In this document: piece by piece, positions 11,220-22,156 of the stretch
Numbering within the stretch: position 1 is the stretch's first letter
Layout of the letters: each line of letters begins with the position of its first letter
NCBI GenBank assembly: GCA_025677815.1
Contig: JAIXMP010000009.1
Coordinates: 1 to 64,000, forward strand
From: Phascolomyces articulosus
Lineage: Eukaryota > Mucoromycota > Mucoromycetes > Mucorales > Lichtheimiaceae
Direction: 5' to 3'
DNA length: 64,000 nucleotides
The notes under the pieces: model-generated
Databases searched by the model: none
Told to the model about the DNA's origin: nothing
Seen by the model: the letters and a program-made list of their open reading frames with translations, nothing else
Program-made: the position numbers and the translations under genes

Positions 11220-12679
11220 TCAAGATGATGATGAGGATGATGGTATTTTGAGTATAATTCTACCAGAAGCATGTAATGAATCTAAAAGGACATGCGCTTT
11301 TGCGCCTTCTTTTAAATCAAATACTTGATCTTTTCCTACCACCGGTCGAACAATGCCTTCTGCTAACCATGAACGAATATCAGTTTTCATTTTTTCCCAA
11401 GGTATACCACGGAACAAGATATAAGGACATGGACCAAAGAATTTACGCCATACTACTCTTGAAATAACATGGGCCCAATCACTGACACCTGCCGGTTGGG
11501 ACCCTAAATGGATAATGGGTCCAACGGCGGTACAATAGACGCCAGTCTTTGGTTTCAATAAAGGACGTAATTGATTATAATAATCATCGCCACCGATACA
11601 ATCCAAAATAACTTCCAAATCTTTGTATTGTGGAGAGGATAAAAGGGTGTCCATACTTTCGGTGCTAGTATAATCAAACACTTGATCCGCCCCAAGACTT
11701 TGGACGAGTGATGCGTTCTTGCTACCGCAGATTCCTAATACTTCTTGAGCACCCAATGCTTTGGCAAATTGAGTCGCGTATACACCAATACCACCAGACG
11801 CGCCAACGATAAGAACTCTTTTGGGTTTGGTATCTTTGTCTTGTGATAAAAAGTTACCGTGGATCCCAATGCCTTGCATTGCCGTGAGAGCTATATAATA
11901 CATATACATTGATTGTAATGATTTTTATGAACTTTTGCAATCAGATACTTTTTGTTCATTGTATTTCATTTTATAAAATAAAACAACAGAATATATATTG
12001 ACATACCTACGGCACCTAGGGATGCAGCTTCTTCGAATGAGATATTTTCTGGTTTTTTAGCAATGACACCTGATCCTAGTGATGCGACAATCTTATTATT
12101 TGAAAACATGATGTTGTAAGATTGTGAGACAACATCAAATAATTTAAAGTTAATCACAACAATAATAAAAATAACATCACGTTGTTCCAGCTACTTACAT
12201 ATTCAGCATATGTTCCTATAACACATAATAGAAAATAATAAATATTAATTTAGCATTATTACTGCTTTTATCCTCGTCCGGAAGAATAATATAAAATAGA
12301 TCATGTAATATTTACATAACTAAATGGATAACAAAACAAATTCTCATATATTACCTTCAGGTCCTTTTGTTAAATTATCTAATACACCAAAAACGGCATC
12401 ACCGACTTCAAATTCTGTCACTTTACTGCCTTTTGCCATCACAACACCAGAATAATCACATCCCATAGTTCTTGGGACTGAAATAGACATGACATTACCA
12501 GATCGAAACTTTCCTTCTGCAGGATTCACACCAGCTGCTTTTACATTTACGAGAATATCGGTGGGTTTCTTTATTATGGGGACTTTGACTCGACGATATT
12601 CAAATGCTTCTTCAGGAGCACCTTGTTTCACAAGTTGTAAGGCATACATTGTTTCTGGGAGGGCGGATGTTGATGTCAT
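11220..12679 (-). CDS. MDR-family NAD(P)H oxidoreductase, tandem copy A, 4 exons, 365 aa
   Basis: Exons on the minus strand: 12679-12355, 12215-12199 (17 nt), 12091-12007, 11890-11220. This is a quinone-reductase/enoyl-reductase-like medium-chain dehydrogenase without the structural zinc cysteines. The GroES-like N-terminal half has AAGVNPAEGKFRSG and MGCDYSGVVMAKG. The Rossmann half has VGASGGIGVYATQFAKALGA for NADPH and SLGADQVFDY. The substrate cannot be told from sequence; RTN4IP1, ToxD and AST1-like proteins are relatives. The protein ends in a short Ser tract coded by TCA/TCT repeats, absent in copies B and C. Copies B and C lie directly upstream on the same strand with the same four-exon layout. 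A conserved element stands at 12858-12921. Confidence 0.85.
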
Positions 12680-13213
12680 TTTCTTATTTCTTGTTATAAA
12701 ATATTGCCTATTGTTGTGTGTACATACAGTCTATTATATATTTACAATTGGTAAGTTTGTAATGTATTAAATGACCAAAAAAAAACCGATCTTGTTTTAT
12801 TTATATATGCATATAATGTTGCGTGAACCATGTGTTTAAGCTTGAGTGAAATCAGGTAATGCAACGTTGAAATTCCTAATTAAAATTTAAATGAACGACA
12901 ATCGGAAAAGGCGCCGCTTTCGTTGGTAAAAATTCATCAGATATACTTAAAGTGACTGACGGATCGAGCTTCAGTACGTATGACAACCATATGTTTTCAA
13001 GCATTTCTTCGACGAATACATGTTTGGATGCGGATGATATGGTTTTGAGCTGCTTGATATTTCTTTCGTGCAGACCTTTATATTAAACATACCTCTTATT
13101 AAAAATTCATCAGATCAAATTTTTGTTCCTTGAATCTGTATACATGTTTTTTCATTTTGTACCAACATTATATAATTGTTGAAAAAGTTTCATTTTATTA
13201 TTATAATTTTCTT
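12680..13213. other. Spacer between MDR copies A and B
   Basis: Holds the copy A promoter, including the shared element listed separately, and the copy B 3' flank. No coding region is seen. Confidence 0.5.
12858..12921 (-). promoter_or_regulatory. Shared upstream element of the MDR triplet (copy A)
   Basis: On the plus strand it reads AATGCAACGTT, then TCCTAATTAAAATTT, then ACGACAATCGG and a GGCGCCGCTTT block. Almost the same series occurs upstream of copy C at 16326-16390, and a weaker form upstream of copy B at 14690-14750. It lies about 180-240 nt before the copy A start. Conservation amid diverged spacer DNA suggests a transcription-factor site; the factor is unknown. Confidence 0.6.
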
Positions 13214-14574
13214 TTATTCTGATACTTTAAGAATAATTCTACCCGAAGCATGTTTGGTTTCCATCAGACCATGAGCTTTGGCACCTTCCTTTAAATCAAA
13301 CACCTGGTCTTTCCCAATAACAGGTCGAATAATGCCTTCTTCTAACCATGGATGGATCTTTGTTTTCATTGTATGAAACGGGGCAAAAAGTCCAAAGATA
13401 TAATGACAGGGTCCAAAAAATTTACGCCACAGGATTCTGGAAACAATATAAATCCAATCGCTAAAACCCACTGGTTCTGTACCAAAATAAATAATGGGTC
13501 CAACGGCGGTACAGTAAATACCTGTTTTTGGTTTTAATAAAGGGTATAATTGGTGGTAATAATCATCTCCACCGATACAATCGAAAATTACATCCAAATC
13601 TTTGTATTGTGGAGAAGATAAGAGATCAGCCATACTTTCGGTGGAAGTGTAATCAAACACTTGATCGGCCCCAAGACTTTGGACGAGTGATGTGTTCTTG
13701 CTACCGCAGATTCCCAATACTTCTTGAGCATCTAATGCTTTGGCGAATTGAATGGCGTAGACACCAATGCCACTGGAAGCACCTATAACAAGCACTCTTT
13801 TGGGTTTAATATTTTTGTCTTGAGATAAAAAGTTGCCATGTATACCAATCCCTTGCATGGCTGTCAGAGCTATATAAATAATATTGGGTACGATGAATTT
13901 TTTGTTTATTGGACTTGGTTGTATAGAATAGATCTATAGTTACAATTACGTACATACAGCACCAAGTGAAGCAGCTTCTTCAAATGTTATATTATCTAGC
14001 TTTTTAACAATGACACCAGATTCCAACGAAGCGACAGTCTATCAAATATATATTGTTAGATTGTACAACAATAAATAACAATAACGAAAAAAATAACGTA
14101 GATATTATTTTACTAGTTGGCTCTACGCATACTCTACTTACATATTCACCATATGTTCCTGTATCAATAATAACACGTACCATTTTAGTATGATTGCTTT
14201 ATTTCTTAGTAAAATATAAATCAAAAAAAATCTTGTAAGTTACCTTCAGGTCCTTGTGCCTTATTATCTAATACACCAAAAACAGCATCACCGACTTCAA
14301 ACTCTGTTACTTTACTGCCTTTGGCCATCACAATACCCGAATAATCACAACCCAAAGTTCTAGGTATCGATATCGAAATGACGTTGCAAGATCGATATTT
14401 TCCTTCTCCTGGATTAACACCAGCTGCTTTTATCTTTACAAGAATATCAGTTGGATTTTTTATGATTGGTGTTTTGACTTGGCGATATTCGAATGCTTCT
14501 TCAGGTGAGCAACGTTGTTTGACAAGTTGTAAGGCATACATTGTTTCAGGTATAGATAATGGTGTTGTCAACAT
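13214..14574 (-). CDS. MDR-family NAD(P)H oxidoreductase, tandem copy B, 4 exons, 362 aa
   Basis: Exons on the minus strand: 14574-14244, 14158-14142 (17 nt), 14038-13954, 13869-13214. The second of three tandem paralogues, with the same exon phases as copy A. Key blocks: LGCDYSGIVMAKGSKVTEF, VIGASSGIGVYAIQFAKAL for the dinucleotide, SLGADQVFDYTSTES, and the C-terminal GRIILKVSE. The donor of exon 3 was placed at GTACGT (13953) rather than the earlier GTATGT, because only that keeps the A-V-(A/S)-L-T-A-M sequence shared by the copies. Compared with copy A the nucleotide-binding loop reads SSG in place of SGG. The upstream element is the most degraded of the three. The substrate is unknown. 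Confidence 0.85.
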
Positions 14575-14689
14575 ATTAAATAATATATATGATTGTCTTT
14601 GAAATCACTAGATAAACGAGAAATGAAATCCATCAGGATTGTATATATATATACAGAAATAATTTATGATGGTATTGAATAAAAAAGGG

Positions 14690-14750
14690 AATACAACGTT
14701 GTTGTACCTAATTAAAATTTTTAGATGTATGACGACAGATTTCCTCTTTA
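14690..14750 (-). promoter_or_regulatory. Shared upstream element of the MDR triplet (copy B, degenerate)
   Basis: Retains AATACAACGTT, the exact CCTAATTAAAATTT core and GACGAC, but has lost the GC-rich GCGCCGCTTT end. It lies about 115-175 nt before the copy B start. Confidence 0.5.
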
Positions 14751-14863
14751 AAAAAATTCTCAGACCCATCTTTCCCCTTATAAGGGTCTAATCATCTCTA
14801 TGGTGACAAGGATTATGTAATTGACATAAATTCCAAATAATCAAAAGGATTTTTATTTTCTTT

Positions 14864-16178
14864 TTATGATACTTTAAGAATAATTCTACCCGAAGCATGT
14901 AATGTATCCAGTAAAACATGTGCTTTAGCACCATCCTTTAAATCAAACACCTGATCTTTCCCTACAACTCCACGGACCGTTCCTTCCACCAACCAGGGTT
15001 GGATAGTTGTTTTCATCGTTTGCCATGGAATATCACGAATAAAGAAATAAGGGCATGGACCAAAGAATCGTCGATATAATACAGTGGATACAAGATAAGC
15101 CCAATCGCTAATCCCTAAAGGTTCAGTGGCAGGATGAATGATGGGGCCAGCGGCTGTACAATAAATCCCGGTCTTGGGTTTCAATAAAGGACGTAATTGA
15201 GTATAATATGCTTCGCCTCCAACACAATCCATGACCAGATCCAATTGTTCTTTTTGAGATGATAAGAATTGTTCCATGCTTTCTGGGGAGGTATAATCAA
15301 CAACGCGATCTGCACCTAGACTTTGGACAAAGAATGTATTTTTACTACTGCAAATGGCTGTTACTTCTTGAGCACCCAATGCTTTGGCAAATTGAACAGA
15401 GTGGGCTCCCACACCGCCGGAAGCGCCTACGACAACGACTTTTTTGGGTCTTGTGTTTTTGTCTTCTGATAACATGTTACCATGGAACCCAATTCCTTGC
15501 ATGGCTGTTAGAGCTAGAGAATTAAGTTTATAGAGAGTTTTTTTTTGACGCTAACAATAACTACAACAAAATATAGCCTGATCTGGATGTTACCTGTAAC
15601 ACCAATAGAAGCAGCTTCTTCAAATGATACATTATCTGGCTTTTTTGCAATGGATCCTGACTCTATGGAAGCGACGATCTATTGAGATTGAATAAATTAA
15701 TTCGATTGTAAGAACCTATCATTATTACTACATATGTTTACTATAAAAATATAGTCTACTTACATATTCAGCATAGGAACCTATAATAATAGAAAATGGA
15801 TAATAGAGTGTATTAATATAATACTTTGACTTTTTTAATATGTATATATATTTTACCTTCAGGTCCTTTTGTATGGTTATCTAAAACACCGAAAACGGCA
15901 TCACCAATATTAAATTCTGTCACTTGACTGCCTTTTGCTACAATGACACCCGAATAATCACAACCCATCGTTCTAGGGACCGAAATCGTCATGACATTGC
16001 CGGATCGAAATTTACTTTCTGCTGGATTAATAGCAGCTGCTTTTACATTAACAAGTATATCCGTTGGTTTTTTCATTATGGGAACTTTGACTTGACGATA
16101 TTCAAATGCTTCTTCTGGTGGACAACGTTGTTTGATCAGTTGTAAAGCGTTCATTATCTCTGGTATCGAAGATGACAT
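14864..16178 (-). CDS. MDR-family NAD(P)H oxidoreductase, tandem copy C, 4 exons, 357 aa
   Basis: Exons on the minus strand: 16178-15857, 15780-15764 (17 nt), 15678-15594, 15513-14864. The third tandem paralogue. I start at the ATG at 16178 (MSSSIPEIMNALQ), which aligns with copies A and B; the frame is open further upstream but only from a GTG. Motifs: MGCDYSGVIVAKGSQVTEF, VVVGASGGVGAHSVQFAKAL, LGADRVVDYTSPES and GRIILKVS. Like the others it lacks zinc-binding cysteines and should be an NADPH-dependent reductase of a carbonyl, quinone or enoyl group. The shared element at 16326-16390 is most complete here and in copy A. Confidence 0.85.
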
Positions 16179-17556
16179 GGTTATGTTATTATTATTGATA
16201 TTCACGTAATACTATTGTAAATAATTGTTGGGTGGAGTGTGTTTTTTATTGAAAATGATAAAGGGGAAAAAAAAGGAATCTGTGTGTTTTTTTTTATATA
16301 TCTCACTCTAGAATATATTCAGGGAAATGCAACGTTACTATTCCTAATTAAAATTTGGATGGACGACGATCGGGAAAAGCGCCGCTTTTTCCTTTATTTT
16401 CTTATAGCGATATCTTCTATAAAATTTAGTACTTATGAAATTCTGCAAGGGTTACGTAATAATACACATTCTAATAATAAGACGAAGGAATATATATATA
16501 TTTCTATATATATGTATAGCGTAAACGTAAAAGTCTTTTCCATGTTCTATCGAAAATATATTTATCAAAGTTATGATTCCCATTTATCATGAATCAAGAG
16601 TTATTGAAGAACGAGAGAGAAAAGAAATGGATCAAAAATAAATTCATGCGAGTTAATAATGGATAACCAGCAATTTGATCTAGACCCGATATGGTCATAA
16701 AATAAATTGTGTCACCAGTAAAGTGACAAATAAGATAGCGCCTTACTTTTTTACACAAATATAAAATCGATCTCCTCTCCTTAAATATACCCTCCATTTT
16801 ATGATTGATATTCCCTTATTTTATTCTTGGATGTTGTTTTTTCTTCATCCTCCTTTTGGGTTACTTATGAGTTATTAGTAAAAAAAAAAAGAGAATGATG
16901 ATAATCTTGAGTAATAATAAAAGATAAGAAGGAAATCACTAGAGAAAACGAGACTATGGTACAGAAAAATTGTATAAGGGTATATTTTGTTTTGATGCAT
17001 TAATAAAAAAAAAAAACAAAGTCAATTAAAACTTTAAGGTATAATCCGAAACGCGATATACAAAAAGAAACCATGTGAAACATGTGATATATAGGGTCAC
17101 TTATCGTATCCAAATTCAAGAGTTTAGGAATTTGAAAGATAATAAATTATGATGATAGAATCATTTCATCTAATAGATTAGAATCATTCAATTATATGAA
17201 AAGGAGATATGAATACAAACAATGAGGATTGAGCAGAAAATAATCTGTTAGCACCAGGAGAAAGATTCATTCATCATTTCGTTATTGACTCACTAAAAAT
17301 ACTTACATATTCTAGTGATGATAATATAGATAACTACAAATGCTCCTTTTATATATCTTAATGTAAAAAAGGAACAACAAAAGCCAAAAAAATAAAATCA
17401 TAAAACACATAAAAAACATCATACACGAAAACTTGAGGCAACTCAGGAGAAACATAAAAAAAAAAGTTGTTGAAAAAATATTTAAAACGACCTCCCTTTT
17501 TTCTCTTTTTTTTTATTATTATTATATAAACATCACACTCACAATACGAAAAAAAA
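16179..17556. other. Divergent intergenic region: MDR copy C promoter and perilipin-like gene promoter
   Basis: About 1.4 kb between two start codons. It contains the MDR element at 16326-16390 and A/T runs. The last 200 nt before 17557 (A-rich, then T-rich with TTATTATTATTATA) form the leader of the perilipin-like gene. No gene is seen. Confidence 0.5.
16326..16390 (-). promoter_or_regulatory. Shared upstream element of the MDR triplet (copy C)
   Basis: Reads AATGCAACGTT, TTCCTAATTAAAATTT, then ACGACGATCGG and AAAAGCGCCGCTTTTT on the plus strand. The last block is a near-perfect palindrome (AAAGCG-C-CGCTTT). It stands about 150-210 nt upstream of the copy C start, the same orientation as in copies A and B. 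Confidence 0.6.
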
Positions 17557-18699
17557 ATGACGGATTCCGACGACACAAACCCCTACGATACAACTTTGAA
17601 CAACGACGATAACAATGATGAACATACAACAACAGCAGTCGAACAAGACTTTTCTTCTTCAGTAACAACACGAGATGAAAAGCATCCAGATATCCATGAT
17701 GAAGATGAAGAACAACAACCCTCATTAGTCAATGATAAAGAAAATGACCAAACTGATGATGATGATAGTAGTAGTGACGGATCACCACCCGAACTTGACC
17801 GACATCATCATCCACAAGAAGAAAAATTACCACAAGAAACCCATGAAGAAGAAGAAGAAGGTAGTTTTTGGCATCGATTTTCATCCATTCCTATTGTTCA
17901 AGATAGTGTTGGCAAAGTACAACAATACCCACTTGGGCGCTATGCATTGGAAAAAGCCGAGACCACATGGACCAAAGCCTCCACACAAGCAGGTGCTTTA
18001 CCTTATGCGCAAGCCTACTTTGAAAAAGCAGGTGCATTAGGCTGTTTATCATTGGACGTCCTCGAACAGCGGTTCCCTGTCGTATATCAACCCACTGAAC
18101 AGATTGTCGATACATTTTTAACTACAGTCAAAGCGCCTGTACATCATGCTGTCAGTTTGGTGGATCGTTTTTGGTGGACAAACAATAGCAGAAATAAACA
18201 ACCTGACGATCCATTGAATCATTTATCCGAAACCAAGGCGCTCTTGCAAGAAACAGCGCATCATATCGCCAGAATCAATGATAGCTTACGTGGTTGGACC
18301 ACGTGTGTCGCTAGTCAAGTAGGCAGTCAACTGAAGGGCAGTTATGAATCCACACAAGCTGAATGTAATCAACGTATCTTGGAATTGACTACTGAATTAG
18401 TCACGAAATTGGATAGTGCTTCTGCTTATGCAAAAACTGTCTCGATACCTCCAGCGATTCAAGCACGCTTGGAACCTTTAGTGGCCTTTTATGATACCAT
18501 GCGTCATGAAGCTGTCAAGGAAGATTTATCTCCACTTCAAAAGGCGTCTCGTATGGTCATTTTAACACAAAGTTGTGTTTTACCTGCTTTACAAAGTTCC
18601 ATTGATGGGATTCAGGAACAACTCAAATATTATACTACCATGTCCAAAGGTAGTATTAAAGGACAATTAAATTCGTTTGGTATCCATGCCTCCTCGTGA
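17557..18699 (+). CDS. Perilipin-like lipid-droplet protein, single exon, 380 aa
   Basis: One uninterrupted frame, unusual in this intron-rich window. The first about 100 residues are acidic and low in complexity (Asp/Glu/Gln/His). After that comes a perilipin-type block: SIPIVQDSVGKVQQYPLGRYALEKAETTW..., LPYAQAYFEKAGALGCLSLDVLEQRFPVVYQPTEQIV, then amphipathic helices with repeated Ala/Thr/Val. This resembles the PAT and 11-mer regions of fungal perilipins (Metarhizium Mpl1, Cap20), which coat lipid droplets and control lipase access. I see no signal peptide or membrane span. The assignment rests on motif resemblance, so an apolipoprotein-like or other helical protein is possible. Confidence 0.62.
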   Translation: MTDSDDTNPYDTTLNNDDNNDEHTTTAVEQDFSSSVTTRDEKHPDIHDEDEEQQPSLVNDKENDQTDDDDSSSDGSPPELDRHHHPQEEKLPQETHEEEEEGSFWHRFSSIPIVQDSVGKVQQYPLGRYALEKAETTWTKASTQAGALPYAQAYFEKAGALGCLSLDVLEQRFPVVYQPTEQIVDTFLTTVKAPVHHAVSLVDRFWWTNNSRNKQPDDPLNHLSETKALLQETAHHIARINDSLRGWTTCVASQVGSQLKGSYESTQAECNQRILELTTELVTKLDSASAYAKTVSIPPAIQARLEPLVAFYDTMRHEAVKEDLSPLQKASRMVILTQSCVLPALQSSIDGIQEQLKYYTTMSKGSIKGQLNSFGIHASS

Positions 18700-19402
18700 A
18701 TATGATTCGCTAATAAATAGTCATAGCCATAGTAATAGTAGTAGCAATAGTAGTAGTTAGTAGTTTGTTAGTCATAATATGAAATTGAAACACCAATAGT
18801 TTTTCTTATATTGCTACATACACGCCCCCACATTATATATATATATATAAATTAGTTTGTATTTTAAAAGTACGAGCAGAGTGAGTCAATTGGAGTACTT
18901 TGAACCGTGTGGAAAAGTATATTTTTTTAAATCACAAAATCGGCAGGAAGATCCTAGGAATAACCATAAACAGCAATGATAGCGAATTGGCTTGTGTAGC
19001 ACTCCCGCGGTCAATGATACAAATGCAGGACAGAGGTTTTTGTAGTTTGTAGTTTTACCCGTCCTCTCCCACCTCCTTATTTTGCCTTGGCTCTCTCCAT
19101 TTTTTTTTTATAATTCTCACTTTCTTTTTTCTCTTTTTTTTTTACTCTTTAACAAAAAACACTTTTCTTCAATCTCTCTCCATTCTTCTTTCAAAAGAAA
19201 ACCTTGTATATATAAATATATATAAAAGGGAACCATTTCATTCTTTTATATATATATATATTTTGTGTTGTGTGTGTGCTGCAAAAACTAAAGATCTTTT
19301 GAACAATAACCTTCACCTGAAAAAAAAAAAACCTCACACCACAACAATAAGAAGCTTTTTACCCACCTTTTTTCTATTTTTTCCCACTTTTTCTATCTAT
19401 AA
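18700..19402. other. Intergenic: perilipin-like 3' flank and PTC7 promoter
   Basis: Long pyrimidine tracts at about 19077-19145 and 19355-19395 precede the PTC7 start, as is common in fungal promoters and leaders. (TA)n tracts occur near 18834 and 19245. No gene is seen. Confidence 0.45.
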
Positions 19403-21277
19403 ATGTTCTTTCACCATGTCACGCTTTATCGATCGATCGCCACAAAGGGGACTCCTTTCTGTGGATCATTGTATACAAGAAATGTCCTTTTTCACACCTC
19501 CATGGCATTCAAAAGGTCTGCTGCGGTCATTTCACAACAAGAAAAACTAGCTGCCAGATCCAATCTTAATGTCATTGACTTTTTCGATCCTGCCTTGGCA
19601 TCTCAACCACCTTATTTTACACTCAAACATGGGGCTGCAGGATTTGCGAAAAGTGACAAGAAACCTACCACTACACCTCAAGAAGATGCTATTTATTCAA
19701 GTATTCAAATAGGTGACGATGCTTATTTTAAACGACATGATGCTTTAGGTGTAGCGGATGGAGTTGGTGGATGGAGAAAACATACAGGTAATTTATTCAA
19801 AATGGGGTGCTCTATTTCTGTGTTTTTTAATAGAAACAGGTGATTTTTTTTGGGTTGCGTTGGCTCTTATATCCTAATGTGCACATCTGTTTATATTTTA
19901 TTTTATGTATATATAAAAAAACGGGTAATAGGCGCTAATCCAGCTTTGTATGCAAGAAAATTGATGCATTATGCTCAATTGGAATTGGATCGTATCGATA
20001 ATAATAAACGGCCTTCGCATGTACAACAAGATCAACCGGATCCTGTCATGGTGTTGGAAAATGCTTATCATCTTACTTCTTTAGATGCTCAAAATGAGGC
20101 AAGTTGTGTTTTTTTATTCATATCAATCTGTCAGCTTTTTTGTCAGTTTTTTTTTTTTTTTTTTTTTTTTACGGAAAGGGGTTGGGGGAAAACTGGGGAG
20201 ATACGATGGGGGTTGGAGGAGAAGATAGGAAGGGTGGAGGATCTGCAGAGGATATATCATCACACTAAAAAAAAAAAGAAAGGGATGAGTCCTTTTTTTT
20301 CATGGATGGGATGGATTGTAAGATTGGGTTATTTGGGATATCTGATATATCTGAGTAACTTAATCTAAAATTCAATCGAGTAAGGAAGCCGTGGGATATA
20401 TATATATATTGTATATGATATGAGATCTAACGGATGAAAACAGAACTTTGTAGGGTCAACCACAGCGTGTATTGTTATGCTATGCCAGGATGAATTACGT
20501 GTTGCAAACTTGGGTGATTGTGGCGTATCCATTATTCGGCGTGACGATTATGTATTCCGATCCGAAGAACAACAACATTCATTTAATTTTCCTTATCAAT
20601 TGGGTACAGCTTCCTTTGATTATCCTTCAGATGCACAGGTAATTTTAAAAAGGGTACCTTTTCTTTTTATCAATGGCCATGATGGTTTTTGGATAAGTGA
20701 TGCTCACCTCTTTACTTATCTATCCGCTATATAGCAATTCTCTATCAAGATAGAAGAAGGAGATATTGTTATAGTCGCATCCGATGGATTATTTGACAAC
20801 CTCTTTGATGATGAAATATTGGAAGAAGTACAGAATTGTATTCAAGAATATGAACAAGGAGATGGAAAGAATGGAAATGGAGGAGGAGGAACTGACTCTG
20901 CGGTGGCTACAGCGACGACGGTACCTCAGCTGATTTCCAATGCGCTTGCTATACGTGCTCGACTCGTGAGTGAAGATCCAAGTAATCCATCTTCACCATT
21001 TCAGTGTAGAGCCATGCATGAAGGCATGTATTATCAGGTGAGTTTCAACATTTTTATTCTTCCCACTTCCGTAATATGAATTTTGGCAGAGTATGAGCCT
21101 CTCTTTATGCGTTTGATCTGCCGAGATTAGAAAAAGTAATTGATCCGAAAATTAATTTTTGATATAATATATCTATATTTATTATAGGGTGGTAAAGCAG
21201 ACGATATTAGTGTATTAGTAGCAGTGGTGAATCGTGATGATCGGCCTCGCGAACATTCACCACCTCCATTACCATAA
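19403..21277 (+). CDS. PTC7-type PP2C protein phosphatase, 5 exons, 379 aa
   Basis: Exons: 19403-19787, 19932-20098, 20444-20638, 20735-21037, 21188-21277. The metal-dependent PP2C core is clear: ALGVADGVGGWR, GSTTACIVML, VANLGDCGVSIIRR, EGDIVIVASDGLFDNLFDDE and GGKADDISVLVAVV, whose Asp residues bind the two metal ions. The Ser/Thr/Arg-rich N-terminus (MFFHHVTLYRSIATKG) suits mitochondrial targeting. Yeast Ptc7 acts in mitochondria and dephosphorylates Coq7, promoting ubiquinone synthesis. Intron 2 (20099-20443) uses a GC donor with the consensus AG|GCAAGT and is 345 nt, much longer than the others. Only this choice gives NE|NFVGSTTA in frame. Confidence 0.87.
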
Positions 21278-22156
21278 ATCCAACTTCCCATTCACACATC
21301 AAAACTTTATCTATGTAATTTTTTTTTCTTTACTTTATAAATGCATGCATACCCTTCATCTTTCACACACACACACCCAACAAATCAACATACAACACAA
21401 CACAAGCAACTTCTACAACTACTATTACTACTATTATTATTACCCTTTTTTTTCCATCCTTTTTTTGTATATATACTCTATTTTTTCTTTTATCGAACAA
21501 TGACTTTTTTTTCTCTCTCAAAGTAATCTTTCTCACTCACTCTTTTTTTAACCTCACAATTGTATATTCCAACGCACATTCTAATCCCTTAAAACCACTA
21601 TACTTTAAGCCTGCATCCACCTCTCTCTATCTTTTTTTTTCTACCTTTTTCTCTTTTTTCATGACACTCTATAGTAGCATTTTTTTTCTTTCTTTACATA
21701 TTACCATTTAACCTATTATATAAATATATATATAACCCCCATCATATTATAACCATCACGAAAAAAAAGAGGGCGTTTTTTTTTTGGACGGAAGAAAAAT
21801 GAAGTTTATTTATTATTTTTAATAAATAATTTGGCAACAAATATTTAAGGAGAAAAAAAATAAGGAGAAAAAAAATAAAAATAATGTTTATTATATCGTA
21901 CAAAAAGGTTTTTCATTTTATATAAAAAAACCACATATGTATACATAAAAAGGTTGGTATAAAAATATTTATATAAAAAAAAAGTGAATGCGAAGAGAGA
22001 GAGAAGAAGTGTAAGGAAGGTTAAAATAATAAGAAATAATATTTATAAGAATTAACTGTACAATTTTTTTTTTGGGAAAAAAGGAAAGTATGATAGATAT
22101 AAAATAATAGTAGTAGCTAAAAGAGTTGGATTATTACCAATAAGTAGAAATGGAAA
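21278..22156. other. Convergent 3' flank between PTC7 and the SLC1 transporter
   Basis: AT-rich region with CA, pyrimidine and TTA/ATT-type simple sequence (21365-21530) and A/T runs. The Phe/Tyr/Leu-rich open frames in it reflect base composition. No gene is seen. Confidence 0.45.

Noticed and set aside
14690..14750. MDR upstream element as a transposon footprint
   Set aside because: It is short, always in the same orientation and at similar distance from each start, with no terminal inverted repeats, so a promoter element fits better.
16178..16205. Upstream start for MDR copy C at 16205
   Set aside because: The codon is GTG, not ATG. The ATG at 16178 aligns with the starts of copies A and B.
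20101..20368. Continuation of PTC7 exon 2 into the following open frame
   Set aside because: The frame there is Phe-rich from a T run and then Gly/Trp-rich. PP2C motifs resume only after the 20443 acceptor, so this is intron.
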